64,000 bases of DNA from Myroides odoratus. Lineage in GTDB: Bacteria; Bacteroidota; Bacteroidia; Flavobacteriales; Flavobacteriaceae. The stretch lies in the NCBI RefSeq assembly GCF_001549985.1, contig NZ_LROZ01000004.1, forward strand, positions 186,001 to 250,000. The letters are read 5' to 3'. This document shows positions 36,143-44,979 of this stretch, in pieces. The position numbers and the translations under genes were made by a program. Each line of letters opens with the position of its first letter. Position 1 is the stretch's first letter. The notes beneath the pieces are model-generated. The model ran no database searches. It saw only the letters and a program-made list of their open reading frames with translations, and had not been told where the DNA came from.

Positions 36143-37357
36143 CTAGTCTAATATTTTTTTTGTTGCTTGATGTAATCGAACTAGATCTTCTTGTGTTGCC
36201 AAAAAGCTAGTCTGTTTGAATTCATTGACTAGGTTGACAAAAGCAAGGATATCTGCTCTGTTTTTGTTGGTTTTCAATTGATAATGATGCACAAATTTTT
36301 CATCCAATATCGTGGTATCAATATAATATATTCGCCTGATTTTCTCTAAGGAGTAAATGATGCTTTTCTGTATTAAATCATTGTAATCTTTGGATTGAAT
36401 ATACAAGTTTGAAACGGTTTTGGTAAATTCTACGGTCGTGTTTTTAACCGGAGAAATAATAGGGATAATACGCTGTCTTCGCTTGGCTGTAAACAAGGTA
36501 AAGACAAGTAGCCCCAACAAGAAGAAATACCACGCCCATTTTAAGGCGACATTGCCAAAGATAAAGCGCAACAAAGAGCTGCTTTCTTCGGGTGTGCCTA
36601 AGGATTTGACATAAAGATAATGATTTTGACTTTCAGGTAAATAAGAGAATACACTTTCAACATATAAGTGGTTATTACTTTCTAGTAAATAGAAATTGGT
36701 AAAGATAATGGGAGAGGTCCCTAAAATTAATTGACCTTTTCCTTGTTTTACCCGTACTAAATCTACTTGTTTCGTTGCTCCATTAACTGTTTTGTATCCT
36801 AAAACGTCAACATTGCTCTTTGTGCTGTCTAGAATTTGTAAATTGACATTATAGTAGTCATTTTTGATTCGAAACTTTTGCTTCGTTAGGTGCTCATTCG
36901 TAAGTTCTAAAACAGTATTCGGTTCCGTGTTATTTATGTCATTGTATGCTGCTTCTTCTTTAGAAAGTCCAAAGGCTTCTAAAAAGGCGATATTAGGGTT
37001 GGTATAGAGAACAAGTGCTGTATTTCCTGCTTCTATATACGCTTTGAGATAATCTGCTGTATATTGATCTAAATCAATCCCCTCGGAGCCAATGACAATT
37101 AATGTACTAGGTGAAAGCGTGTCATAGTCCTCATATTCTAAAAACTCGTAAATAGAAGAGTGAAAACGCGTCAAAAAATCGGTTTGTAGTAAGGCATCAA
37201 TTTCTTGATCAAGAATGTATAAACCATAGGGGTTTTTGTCCGTATTGTTAAAGGATTCATTCCAATTAACTGGCTTCTGCTTTCCACTTTCATAAATGAA
37301 AACAAAGGTGACTAAAACCAATAGGGCAATGCCAAACTTTTTTAAAGAGCTGCTCAT
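36143..37357 (-). CDS. DUF4350 membrane protein
   Basis: 404 residues. One N-terminal helix (KKFGIALLVLVTFVFIYESG), a large extracytoplasmic domain (family start NWNESFNNTDKNPYGLYIL; LIVIGSEGIDLDQYTADYL, which resembles a GATase/ThuA-like fold), then a second helix (WAWYFFLLGLLVFTLFTAKR) and a cytoplasmic C-terminal domain of ~110 residues. It is separated from DUF4129 by 2 bp and from MoxR by 6 bp. Function unknown; presumably a membrane partner of the MoxR/DUF58 pair. Confidence 0.85.
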   Translation of the reverse strand: MSSSLKKFGIALLVLVTFVFIYESGKQKPVNWNESFNNTDKNPYGLYILDQEIDALLQTDFLTRFHSSIYEFLEYEDYDTLSPSTLIVIGSEGIDLDQYTADYLKAYIEAGNTALVLYTNPNIAFLEAFGLSKEEAAYNDINNTEPNTVLELTNEHLTKQKFRIKNDYYNVNLQILDSTKSNVDVLGYKTVNGATKQVDLVRVKQGKGQLILGTSPIIFTNFYLLESNNHLYVESVFSYLPESQNHYLYVKSLGTPEESSSLLRFIFGNVALKWAWYFFLLGLLVFTLFTAKRRQRIIPIISPVKNTTVEFTKTVSNLYIQSKDYNDLIQKSIIYSLEKIRRIYYIDTTILDEKFVHHYQLKTNKNRADILAFVNLVNEFKQTSFLATQEDLVRLHQATKKILD

Positions 37358-37359
37358 CG

Positions 37360-38187
37360 TTACTTGGTTTTAAGTTTGATATCGAAAGAGTTTTTCGCTT
37401 TGACGAAATCTTCCGATGTTAGTTCATATTCTCCGTACCAGATGTTGTTATAGAGATAGGAGAGGTAAGTGAATTCTTCTCGCTCCCTTTCTTCCTTTAG
37501 TTCATAACTATAATCCGCATTGGTCTTTTCAGGGGCCCAGGTGATTTTTCCTTGTTCTTGTAAACGCTGTAATAACCAAAGGTAATACAAGCGAATAGCC
37601 AAACGGTATTGTTGTTGTTCCAAGGCATCCGCAACCAAAAGCTCAAAATTAGTCGTTTTGAAGTCTTCAGTTGTTATATGCTCCAAGGCACTGATTTTTT
37701 TTCCTTTCTTTTTGATAATCCAATAGATATCTTTTTGGATAAACGCTTTCACCAAGTAATAGACTACAAGTCCAAATATAAGAAAGCCTAGCCCACGTAA
37801 AATGACTACATAATAGTGATTGTTGAGTTCTGTTCCAACCTTTTGAACGAAATTGCGGTAATACCAAGCTCGAATGGCTTGTTTGATTCGCTGAAATAAG
37901 CCTTCTTTTTTCTCTACTTTTACATAGGTGAATTCTTGTTTTCCCTTGTATTTATCTTTGTATTTCGTACTGAATTTCTTGTTGTAGACTTCGCTGCTCT
38001 TATCTTGTAAAAGATAAAGCGAATCCGTTGCCACTACCTTTTTAGATATAGTGGCAGGTAAGATTAGGGCTACTTCCGTTGGACAGTCTTCACAGTCCTC
38101 TTCTTCTGTCGTTTGCGCTTGTATAGGGGCAATACAACAGAAAAGCAGTAAAATCGTTACAAAAGAAATCGTCGAACGTTTATTCAT
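37360..38187 (-). CDS. DUF4129 membrane protein
   Basis: 275 residues from the ATG at 38187, which overlaps the upstream gene's stop by 8 bp; a longer start at 38250 would lie well inside that gene. Signal peptide (TILLLFCCIAPIQAQT), a periplasmic stretch, one helix (VVILRGLGFLIFGLVVYYLV) and the DUF4129 C-terminal domain (RLAIRLYYLWLLQRLQEQGK, then WAPEKTNADY). DUF4129 is often fused to transglutaminase in MoxR/DUF58 systems; here it stands alone. Function unknown. Confidence 0.85.
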   Translation of the reverse strand: MNKRSTISFVTILLLFCCIAPIQAQTTEEEDCEDCPTEVALILPATISKKVVATDSLYLLQDKSSEVYNKKFSTKYKDKYKGKQEFTYVKVEKKEGLFQRIKQAIRAWYYRNFVQKVGTELNNHYYVVILRGLGFLIFGLVVYYLVKAFIQKDIYWIIKKKGKKISALEHITTEDFKTTNFELLVADALEQQQYRLAIRLYYLWLLQRLQEQGKITWAPEKTNADYSYELKEEREREEFTYLSYLYNNIWYGEYELTSEDFVKAKNSFDIKLKTK

Positions 38188-39133
38188 TATTTGAACCAAT
38201 ACTGTCAATTTTACTTTTGGTAAAGAAATTTTCTTCTTTTTCTCTTTCACTATAGTAGATAATTCCTTGGTTAATAAACATGATATTTTGAGTTAAAGTA
38301 GCCAATAAGATATAGAGAAAATAGAGTAATACAATCCCCCAAGTAAGGGCTGAACTAAAAAATTGGTCTTCCATGTTTTGTGTGTCAAAAAAAGCACCAC
38401 CACCAAGAGCAAGTACCTGAATGAGTATTGATGGAATAACGGTAATCAATGAAGTAATGATGTAAAATACAAAGGTATTACCAATAATGGTCCAGTAGTT
38501 GTAGCGTACGTATTTGAAGGCATTGCCATATGCTGTAAAGAATCCTTTATTTTTAATCAGGTATTCATAAAGAGCAAGGGTAAAAACAGAATAAAACGTA
38601 GGAATCATTAAGATTAAAATTGGAATTCCAATTAATAAAAATGCCAAAAGAACAGAAATGTAAAATAAGATGATGGCTAAAGGCATCATGATAAAGGTAG
38701 TCCCCAAAAAGAAGACGATAATAGCACCTAATTTTCCTGTGATTTGTTTGCCAATTTGATTTTGATCTGCTGGTTGTGTTACTGTAGCATCTCCTAAGTT
38801 TTTCATGTAGAATACGGGATAGGTGTAACAGATGATTCCCATGATTAATGCCACCACGAATACACCAATAAGAGCAAGGATACTTACCCCTAAATGGTTG
38901 TCAAAAACTGTTCTAAAAAAATCTTCATCACTGAAACCTGATGCACGTGATGCTGTTACTGCAGAAGAAATTCCAATATCAGCCAATAAATAGACGAAAA
39001 TAAGGACTAAAAATAGGGGGATTCCACACAGTTTTAAAAAGTGTTTGAAATAGTTCTTTCCTTCTAAGCGTAAGAAGGTGAAGGTGTCACTAACAAGCGC
39101 ACTGAAGTCGCGTTTTTGAAATAATAAAAACAT
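38180..39133 (-). CDS. Six-helix membrane protein of the MoxR cluster
   Basis: 317 residues with about six hydrophobic helices (PLFLVLIFVYLLADIGI; GVSILALIGVFVVALIMGII; IVFFLGTTFIMMPLAIILFY; IPILILMIPTFYSVFTLALY; NTFVFYIITSLITVIPSILI; WGIVLLYFLYILLATLTQNI). I do not recognise a named domain, though it resembles proteins with a glycerophosphodiester-phosphodiesterase-like membrane region. It is 9 bp from the SpoIIM-family gene and overlaps the next by 8 bp, so it is translated with them. Confidence 0.85.
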   Translation of the reverse strand: MFLLFQKRDFSALVSDTFTFLRLEGKNYFKHFLKLCGIPLFLVLIFVYLLADIGISSAVTASRASGFSDEDFFRTVFDNHLGVSILALIGVFVVALIMGIICYTYPVFYMKNLGDATVTQPADQNQIGKQITGKLGAIIVFFLGTTFIMMPLAIILFYISVLLAFLLIGIPILILMIPTFYSVFTLALYEYLIKNKGFFTAYGNAFKYVRYNYWTIIGNTFVFYIITSLITVIPSILIQVLALGGGAFFDTQNMEDQFFSSALTWGIVLLYFLYILLATLTQNIMFINQGIIYYSEREKEENFFTKSKIDSIGSNNE

Positions 39134-39142
39134 AGCAATTGT

Positions 39143-40108
39143 TTATATATGGTTTAGTTTTTTTACTAATCGTTTAGGATAAAGGAAGAAATAGAAAAAG
39201 ATAAGGCTAAACGTACTTAAGATGATGGCATAATTAAGTACATCGGGCATTGCTTTCGCATAACGGGTGATATATCCTTCAATGAATCCTGCTAAAATGG
39301 TAAAGGGAATGGTGGCAATAAAAATGGTTAATGCATCTTTAAAACCAAGCTTAAGTGAATTGACACGAGATAAGGTTTTAGGGAAGAGCAAGCTCGCACC
39401 TAAGACAAACCCTGCAAAGGCTTCAATTACCATGGCGGTTATTTCTATCGCTCCATGCAACCAAATACCGCGTACACTCTCCATAAATGCATTTTCATGT
39501 ACGAACAGGTATTGGAAGGTTCCCAACATGATGCCGTTGTAGAACAGAAAGAGTAGGGTGCCCAATCCTGCACTTATTCCAAAGAGAAAGAAACGCAAAC
39601 CAACGTATAGGTTATTGGCTGTAATTCCTATAAAACTCCCCCAATTACTTCCCGATTGGTAAACCGCCATAGCATCATCGTTTTTGATATTGGTGATGGT
39701 GGAGTTGACATAGGAATCGCCGAGTACATTTCGTGTAAAACTGGGGTCATAATGGGTTGAGATAACGCCAATTGCAACGAATAGTACAAAGACAACTAAG
39801 GTGAAGTTTAATTTGCGTCGGTGTTGATATACTGCTAAGGGAACATCGTATAAAAAGAAGCGTTTAATTCTATTTTCTTCAATTCGTTTTGTTTTGTATA
39901 TTTTTTGGTAAGTTTGTATCGCCAAACTGTTTAAATATTGTGTAATTTTACTATTGGGATAAAAAGTTTTGGCATATGCTAAATCGTTCATGATCTGCAT
40001 ATACATGGATGCAAGATAGTCTGGTTTTTGCGTTTGCAAGGAATAGAGGGCCTTTTCATAGGAAAGCCAGTGTTCTTTATTTTTTTTAATAAACGCGACT
40101 TCTCTCAT
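39143..40108 (-). CDS. SpoIIM-family (DUF95) membrane protein
   Basis: 321 residues from the ATG at 40108 (MREVAFIKKNKEHWLSYEKA, the conserved family start). The longer start at 40219 would run back through the divergent gene and is rejected. After ~100 residues there is the SpoIIM/DUF95 membrane region (GISAGLGTLLFLFYNGIMLG; GIWLHGAIEITAMVIEAFAG; HGxxE motif). First gene of the minus-strand MoxR cluster. The starts of this gene and the RDD gene are only 25 bp apart and divergent, as in many Bacteroidetes. Function outside sporulation is unknown. Confidence 0.9.
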   Translation of the reverse strand: MREVAFIKKNKEHWLSYEKALYSLQTQKPDYLASMYMQIMNDLAYAKTFYPNSKITQYLNSLAIQTYQKIYKTKRIEENRIKRFFLYDVPLAVYQHRRKLNFTLVVFVLFVAIGVISTHYDPSFTRNVLGDSYVNSTITNIKNDDAMAVYQSGSNWGSFIGITANNLYVGLRFFLFGISAGLGTLLFLFYNGIMLGTFQYLFVHENAFMESVRGIWLHGAIEITAMVIEAFAGFVLGASLLFPKTLSRVNSLKLGFKDALTIFIATIPFTILAGFIEGYITRYAKAMPDVLNYAIILSTFSLIFFYFFLYPKRLVKKLNHI

Positions 40109-40133
40109 GCTGTGATTGATTAAAAGTATATTT

Positions 40134-40877
40134 ATGGCTAAATTAACAATAAATACAACACAAAACATAGAAATTGATTTTAAAGCTGCTTCGATAGGAG
40201 AGCGCATTTTAGCATTCATACTGGATATGATCTTTAAAATTCTCTATTTTATTGTATTTTATTTTATAGACCAAACCTTTCATCTTTATCAATATGTACC
40301 TGATGATATGTGGTCAATCCAAGGATATTGGATTTTGGTATCTATTCCTGCTATTTTTTATACTGTTATTTTTGAGATTTTAATGCAAGGATATACACCA
40401 GGGAAGAAAATACTAGGCATCAAAGTGATTAAGATTGACGGATACCAGGCCTCTATAGTTGATTATTTTGTGCGGTGGATATTTAGAGTCATCGATCTTT
40501 TTATTGGTAATGGACTTGTTGCAGTAGTCATTATTTTATGTACATCAAAAAGCCAGCGGTTAGGCGATTTCTTTGCTGGAACCACGGTCATTAGTACAAA
40601 AACAAGGATGAGTTTATCCACTACGATTTTTCAAGAAGTAGAGCAGGAGTATAGTCCTTTACTTCCTCAAGTTATTCGCTTATCTGATGCGGATATTGGC
40701 GTAGTCAAAGAGATTTATTTGAGATTCATCAAAAGCAGAGATTATTCCTTAATCAAGGCATTGGCCAATAAACTAGAGTCTGAATTGAGTATAGACAAAG
40801 GGCAATTGGCGTTAAATAACCAAGAATTTGTAGAATTAGTCTTAAAGGACTATAGTCATTTTACAGGTAAAGAGTAA
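40134..40877 (+). CDS. RDD-family membrane protein
   Basis: 247 residues from ATG 40134; an upstream Met would reach into the SpoIIM start. The RDD domain gives the name: R-I-L-A-F-I-L-D-MIFKIL with the Asp in the first helix, then IFEILMQGYTPGKKILGIKV and RLGDFFAGTTVI. The C-terminal ~75 residues are helical and unlike other RDD proteins (LSDADIGVVKEIYLRFIKSR). Transport (Na+/H+) activity is reported for one relative only. It is divergent from SpoIIM and precedes a TRIC-family gene by 14 bp. Confidence 0.92.
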   Translation: MAKLTINTTQNIEIDFKAASIGERILAFILDMIFKILYFIVFYFIDQTFHLYQYVPDDMWSIQGYWILVSIPAIFYTVIFEILMQGYTPGKKILGIKVIKIDGYQASIVDYFVRWIFRVIDLFIGNGLVAVVIILCTSKSQRLGDFFAGTTVISTKTRMSLSTTIFQEVEQEYSPLLPQVIRLSDADIGVVKEIYLRFIKSRDYSLIKALANKLESELSIDKGQLALNNQEFVELVLKDYSHFTGKE

Positions 40878-40891
40878 TATATTTTTTTTAA

Positions 40892-41512
40892 ATGTTTAGT
40901 TTTTTTGAGATTTTAGATTTGCTTGGAACATTGGCATTTGCAATTTCCGGAGCATTGGCGGGGCGTGAGCGTAAGCTAGATTTGTTTGGTATGGTTATCT
41001 TGGCATTTGCCACAGCAGTGGGTGGTGGAACCATACGGGATATGATGATTGGAATTACCCCTGTATTTTGGTTAACCGACTTAAGTTACTTTTATGTAAC
41101 CTTTTTAGGTGTTTTTCTTTCGTTGGTGTTTTATAAGCGCTTTACGATTTTACGCTATTCCTTGTTCTTGTTTGATACCATTGGTATCGCTGTGTTTACT
41201 TTAATTGGAATTGCCAAAGGGATGTCCGTAGGCTTGCATCCTGTATTTTGTATTGCTTTAGGTACAATCACCGCTTGTTTTGGAGGGGTGATTCGCGATA
41301 TTTTAGCTAATCAAATCCCTATTATTTTCAAAAAGGAGATTTATGCTACCGCCTGTATCTTTGGAGGGTGTGTGTACTATTTATTGGACCATTATAACGT
41401 CAATAAGGAAGTGATTTACCTTACAACAGCAGGAAGTATTATAATCCTTCGTTTATTTGCTGTTCGCTATAAATGGAGCTTGCCTTTTGCACAAGAGGTA
41501 GGAAAGGGATGA
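40892..41512 (+). CDS. TRIC/UPF0126 (YadS-like) trimeric cation channel family protein
   Basis: 206 residues with seven helices in two three-helix repeats: DLLGTLAFAISGALAGRERK and VGGGTIRDMMIG in the first half, then IGIAVFTLIGIAKGMSVGL and FGGVIRDILANQIP in the second. GGGxIRD and GGVIRD are the lipid/ion-binding signatures. Bacterial homologues form potassium-permeable trimeric channels. It is 14 bp after the RDD gene, probably one transcript. A bidirectional terminator follows. Confidence 0.9.
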   Translation: MFSFFEILDLLGTLAFAISGALAGRERKLDLFGMVILAFATAVGGGTIRDMMIGITPVFWLTDLSYFYVTFLGVFLSLVFYKRFTILRYSLFLFDTIGIAVFTLIGIAKGMSVGLHPVFCIALGTITACFGGVIRDILANQIPIIFKKEIYATACIFGGCVYYLLDHYNVNKEVIYLTTAGSIIILRLFAVRYKWSLPFAQEVGKG

Positions 41513-41644
41513 TTTGTTTGTGGAGTCATCGCAGGGTGTTTGAGATGGTGCGAACTGAGATTTTGAGTTAGTTACTGTAGTATTAAATTGCAACTTCAAC
41601 TCTTTTTCTTACTCAAACCGCAGAAAAAATAATATCACCATTTA

Positions 41645-41690
41645 CAAGAATAAAAAAAGATCTTCCTAGGAAGATCTTTTTTTATTCTTG
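41645..41690. terminator. 46-bp perfect palindrome, bidirectional terminator
   Basis: The left half CAAGAATAAAAAAAGATC, continuing to TTCC, is exactly mirrored by the right half ending GATCTTTTTTTATTCTTG. A/T runs flank a GATCTTCC core on both strands, so it ends both transcripts. The right 9 bp include the last two codons and stop of the MscS-type gene. Confidence 0.9.
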
Positions 41691-42218
41691 TAATGTATTT
41701 TTTTCATGTGTTTCAAAGTGATCCGGACTCAGGATGACAATCCCCTTCTGTAAAAGAAGGTTGTTGGGATAGGAAATCTGCTCACCATCTTTTGTTACTA
41801 ACAGCAGATAAAAGGCTTTGATGTCTACAATTCGCCCTTCGGTTGGGAAATCTTTATCTTGGATGCGGATAATATCTCCAATGCGGAAAGGAAAAGAGAA
41901 GAAAAGCAAGATACCCGCTGTGATGTTACTCAATAAAGACCACTGCGCAAACATAGCTACGCCAATTACTGTAAATACAGAGGTTAAGGTCAATAATACA
42001 TTGTCTTTTTCAACGCCCCATATCGTAAAGATAATAACGAACAATAAGACAAGTAACAGCAAGTTAAACAAGCGAATAACGACAGCTTCCCGGCCTTCTT
42101 TCATTTCAGATTTCTTGGAAAAAGAGTGAATGATGCTTGTTGTTATCTTTCTAGATATTAAAAAGATAACAATGGCAATTGCTGTAATTATAGCTTTAAA
42201 TAAATATCCTTCAGGCAT
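41682..42218 (-). CDS. Small MscS-family mechanosensitive channel
   Basis: 178 residues, shorter than E. coli MscS (286). Two or three N-terminal helices (KAIITAIAIVIFLISRKITT; LFNLLLLVLLFVIIFTIWGV; LLTLTSVFTVIGVAMFAQWS), the pore-lining helix (LSNITAGILLFFSFPFRIGD), then the Sm-like beta domain (IIRIQDKDFPTEGRIVDIKA) that forms the vestibule. The C-terminal mixed domain of MscS is missing, as in several compact homologues. It probably acts in osmotic-shock release. It is followed at 4 bp by the maf-type gene on the same strand (upstream in transcription). Confidence 0.9.
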   Translation of the reverse strand: MPEGYLFKAIITAIAIVIFLISRKITTSIIHSFSKKSEMKEGREAVVIRLFNLLLLVLLFVIIFTIWGVEKDNVLLTLTSVFTVIGVAMFAQWSLLSNITAGILLFFSFPFRIGDIIRIQDKDFPTEGRIVDIKAFYLLLVTKDGEQISYPNNLLLQKGIVILSPDHFETHEKNTLQE

Positions 42219-42221
42219 GTT

Positions 42222-42809
42222 TTATGCTTTAATAAACTGTATTAATTCTTCCATAAGTTCTGTGGTTGGTAAACCCACAATATTGGTGTAGGATCCGTTA
42301 ATACGTTCGATTCCTACTAAACCAATCCACTCTTGAATACCATAAGCCCCAGCTTTGTCATAGGGTTGATACTGATCAATGTAATATTCAATGTGCTCAA
42401 GGCTTAATGGCTTGAAGTGTACTTCTGTTACTACGTGAAAAACATGCTCTTTTTGCGTTGTTTTTAGGCATATAGAAGTAATGACTTCATGCATTTTTCC
42501 CGATAAGCGCTGAAGCATTGCAATAGCTTCTTGTCTATCTTCAGGTTTTCCTAGTGATTGACCTTCACTCCAAACGGTAGTATCACTGGTGATTAGAATC
42601 TCTTTGTCATGCGTTAACGCGATAGCATCTGCTTTTAATTTAGCGATAAAATCCGTAATAGCTGCACCTTGTAGTTCAGGAGGATAATTTTCTTCTATAT
42701 CTGATGCTCGAACCACAAAAGTTAAACCTAAATCAGTCAAAAATTGTTTGCGTCTGGGAGAGTTAGATCCCAGTACAAGGGCATAGTCATTTAGTACTTG
42801 ATAGGGCAT
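42222..42809 (-). CDS. Maf-family nucleotide pyrophosphatase
   Basis: 195 residues from the ATG at 42809 (MPYQVLNDYALVLGSNSPRR); the longer start at 42839 would overlap the upstream phosphatase gene by 20 bp. Maf signatures: GSNSPRRKQFL near the N-terminus, LITSDTTVWSEGQSLGKP and YQPYDKAGAYGIQEW. Maf proteins hydrolyse dTTP, UTP or modified nucleotides and are linked to septum/DNA maintenance. Part of a compact minus-strand operon with KdsC-like and DUF2520 genes. Confidence 0.93.
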   Translation of the reverse strand: MPYQVLNDYALVLGSNSPRRKQFLTDLGLTFVVRASDIEENYPPELQGAAITDFIAKLKADAIALTHDKEILITSDTTVWSEGQSLGKPEDRQEAIAMLQRLSGKMHEVITSICLKTTQKEHVFHVVTEVHFKPLSLEHIEYYIDQYQPYDKAGAYGIQEWIGLVGIERINGSYTNIVGLPTTELMEELIQFIKA

Positions 42810-42819
42810 AGTGGATCGA

Positions 42820-43347
42820 TTAATCGTATTTAGCATCAAAGTGTTGGAACCATTTTTGTTGGGTTTTCATCACTTGTTCAATAACTTCACGTACAGCACC
42901 TTCACCGCCATTTTTATGCGAGATATAACGAGAGATACGCTTAATTTCAGGTGAAGCATCTTGAGGAGCCGTAGGAAGGGCTACGAGTTGCATCACGTGA
43001 TAATCTGGAATATCATCCCCCATATATAAAATTTCTTCCGGCTGTAGGTTGTGGTCTGCACAATACTTTTTGAAAATTTCCACTTTGTTGGAAACACCCA
43101 AATAGATGTCTTTCACACCTAAATTGCTTAATCTTGTTTTTACACCTTCGTTACTTCCGCCAGAGATGATACACACGCGATAACCATTCTCTAAAGCAGC
43201 TTTGACAGCATAACCATCTTTGATGCTCATGATTCTCAATAAATCTCCATTGTTTGTAACGTGAACTTTTCCGTCTGTTAAGACTCCATCTACATCAAAT
43301 ATGAATGTAGTGATATCGTTCATGATTTCTTTAAAGTGTTTAGACAT
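42820..43347 (-). CDS. KdsC-type HAD phosphatase
   Basis: 175 residues, the short cap-less HAD type. Catalytic D18 and D20 lie in FIFDVDGVLTDG; later motifs are CIISGGSNEG and ILYMGDDIPD. KdsC removes phosphate from KDO-8-phosphate for LPS core synthesis; KdsC-like sugar-phosphatases in Bacteroidetes may also act elsewhere. The start overlaps the DUF2520 stop by 1 bp (TAATG), implying translational coupling. A later Met (43323) is possible. Confidence 0.9.
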   Translation of the reverse strand: MSKHFKEIMNDITTFIFDVDGVLTDGKVHVTNNGDLLRIMSIKDGYAVKAALENGYRVCIISGGSNEGVKTRLSNLGVKDIYLGVSNKVEIFKKYCADHNLQPEEILYMGDDIPDYHVMQLVALPTAPQDASPEIKRISRYISHKNGGEGAVREVIEQVMKTQQKWFQHFDAKYD

Positions 43348-44093
43348 TATCTATTTTGTATTGATTTTGTAATAAGTTGATAGATTTCTTTTTTAGTTGG
43401 ATCTGTCAACATCTCTAGATGTTGATTGATGGTGTTTTGATCCCCTCTCGATGCAGGCCCAGTTTGTGCCTCAAAGGGAGAGAGATGCATGATTTTATGG
43501 GCGGTTTCCAAAATCAACGGCTTAAGAATCTCAAAAGGAACTTGGTATTCTTTACAAATGTCTTCTCCCATCGTAAACATATGATTAGAGAAGTTATTGA
43601 CAAATACTGCAGCCAAGTGAATGGCTTTTCTTTGTTCGGATGAGATTTTATAAACGCGTTCTGAAAAGCTAACGGCTATTTTTTCAAGCAGTTGAAAATC
43701 TTCTTGGTGATTCGCTTCAATGCAAAAAGGAATAGAGGAGAAGTCCAATTCTTTGTCCTTCGAAAACGATTGTAATAGATACATCACTCCTTTGCGTTCT
43801 TGCTGTATGGCAGACATCGGGATAGTCCCTGACGTATGGACAACAAATTGGTTGGGGATTTGAATTTGGCTTGAAACTTCCTCAATGGAAATATCACTAA
43901 CAGCAATAATAAAAATATCAGCGGGTTTTAACGCTTTTATGTCATTGACCACCCTGTTTTCAGGTACTAAATCAGTAACTGAATTCGTATTTCTTGCGTA
44001 TATTTGTTGTAATGTCAACTGATCACTTTCTAGGATGTTTCCTATCAGGTGGTGTGCAACTTTTCCCGAACCTAAAATTGTTATTGTAACCAT
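43347..44093 (-). CDS. DUF2520 NAD(P)-binding protein
   Basis: 248 residues. N-terminal Rossmann motif ITILGSGKVAHHLIGNI, a signature FVVHTSGTIPMS and a C-terminal helical half typical of the F420-oxidoreductase/ketopantoate-reductase superfamily (AVFVNNFSNHMFTMGEDICK, then MTGPASRGDQNTINQHL-like QTGPASRGDQNTI). Substrate unknown. Its start faces the truncated haemoglobin gene 58 bp away. Confidence 0.9.
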   Translation of the reverse strand: MVTITILGSGKVAHHLIGNILESDQLTLQQIYARNTNSVTDLVPENRVVNDIKALKPADIFIIAVSDISIEEVSSQIQIPNQFVVHTSGTIPMSAIQQERKGVMYLLQSFSKDKELDFSSIPFCIEANHQEDFQLLEKIAVSFSERVYKISSEQRKAIHLAAVFVNNFSNHMFTMGEDICKEYQVPFEILKPLILETAHKIMHLSPFEAQTGPASRGDQNTINQHLEMLTDPTKKEIYQLITKSIQNR

Positions 44094-44151
44094 AAGGTAA
44101 AGATACTGATTTTAACGGTAAAGCGGGGAGGAAATCAAAAGAAATAATAGT

Positions 44152-44526
44152 ATGAGTAAAGATATAGAACACCTTAAAGATATTCAATTGTTGGTCAATA
44201 CGTTTTATGGTAGAGTGCAACAAGATGACTTGATTGGGCCCATATTTAATGAGCGTTTAGCAGGTAAATGGGACTATCATTTAGAGAAGATGTACGCGTT
44301 CTGGCAGACTGTTTTGCTAGAGGAACATACGTATTCAGGAAGGCCTTTTCCGCCTCACGCAAAATTACCCGTTCATCAAGAGCATTTTGAGCGTTGGAAG
44401 GAAATTTTTAACCGTACAGTAGATGAGCTATTTGAAGGTAAAATTGCAGATGAGGCCAAATGGCGTGCGGAACGCATGGCAGCGATGTTTCTGAGTAAGA
44501 TTGAGTATTTTAGAGGTAATGTTTGA
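44152..44526 (+). CDS. Group III truncated haemoglobin
   Basis: 124 residues. FWQTVLLEEHTYSGRPFPPH and LPVHQEHFERWKEIF are the group-III signatures; H78 (in the HFxRW motif) is the proximal haem ligand, and a bulky aromatic near W82 fits the family. Likely role: binding O2 or NO, reacting with oxidative or nitrosative stress. It is monocistronic; upstream sequence has no clear TTG/TAnnTTTG pair. Confidence 0.95.
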   Translation: MSKDIEHLKDIQLLVNTFYGRVQQDDLIGPIFNERLAGKWDYHLEKMYAFWQTVLLEEHTYSGRPFPPHAKLPVHQEHFERWKEIFNRTVDELFEGKIADEAKWRAERMAAMFLSKIEYFRGNV

Positions 44527-44673
44527 TTGGGAAAGGGGTGTGATGGGTTAGGAGTTAAGGGTTATGGGTTAAGGGTTAGGAGTGATGTAAAATTTAATCG
44601 TGACAAATGAAAATTTGCCCATAGGTTTGATCAATCAGAAAATAAAAAAAACTTTGATGTAAAATAAGATAAA

Positions 44674-44707
44674 AAGGGATGAGTATTGAAACTCATCCCT
44701 TTTTTGC
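44674..44707 (+). terminator. Rho-independent terminator
   Basis: AAGGGATGAGT / ACTCATCCCTT with an ATTGAA loop and T run, 148 bp after the haemoglobin stop. Confidence 0.85.
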
Positions 44708-44710
44708 TTT

Positions 44711-44975
44711 TTGTGAAGTTGTAAGATTTATCGATTAAAGAAAAATTCATAGTATTTATAAAATTTACTTCTCTCCCTTTTATCTCACTACGTTTACATT
44801 TGTTTTGGTGTTCGATGAATATATCTCACCTATTTCATATTTGTTTTGGTGTTCGATGAATCTTCACTGCATTCTGATTTTCACTACGTTTCGATTTCAC
44901 CGTCTCACCGTCTCACCATCTAACCCTCTCAACCTCTCACCATCTAACCCTCTTACCACCTCACCCTCTCATCTT
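44711..44975. repeat. Composite repeat island 4, core and right arm
   Basis: The core variant TTTGTGAAGTTGTAAGATTT, then ATCGATTAAAGAAAAATTC, is at 44715-44750. A 23-bp direct repeat (TTTGTTTTGGTGTTCGATGA core) occurs at 44798-44820 and 44839-44861. The CTCACC arm runs from 44896 to 44972 and stops within 8 bp of the DUF1456 stop codon. Confidence 0.75.
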
Positions 44976-44979
44976 TTAC

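Larger units (their letters stand above)
44527..44979. other. Repeat-rich gap with terminator
   Basis: Contains short GGTTAGG/GGGTTAAGGG direct repeats (44545-44580), a terminator (44674-44707), island core and right arm (44711-44975). No protein gene. Confidence 0.6.
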
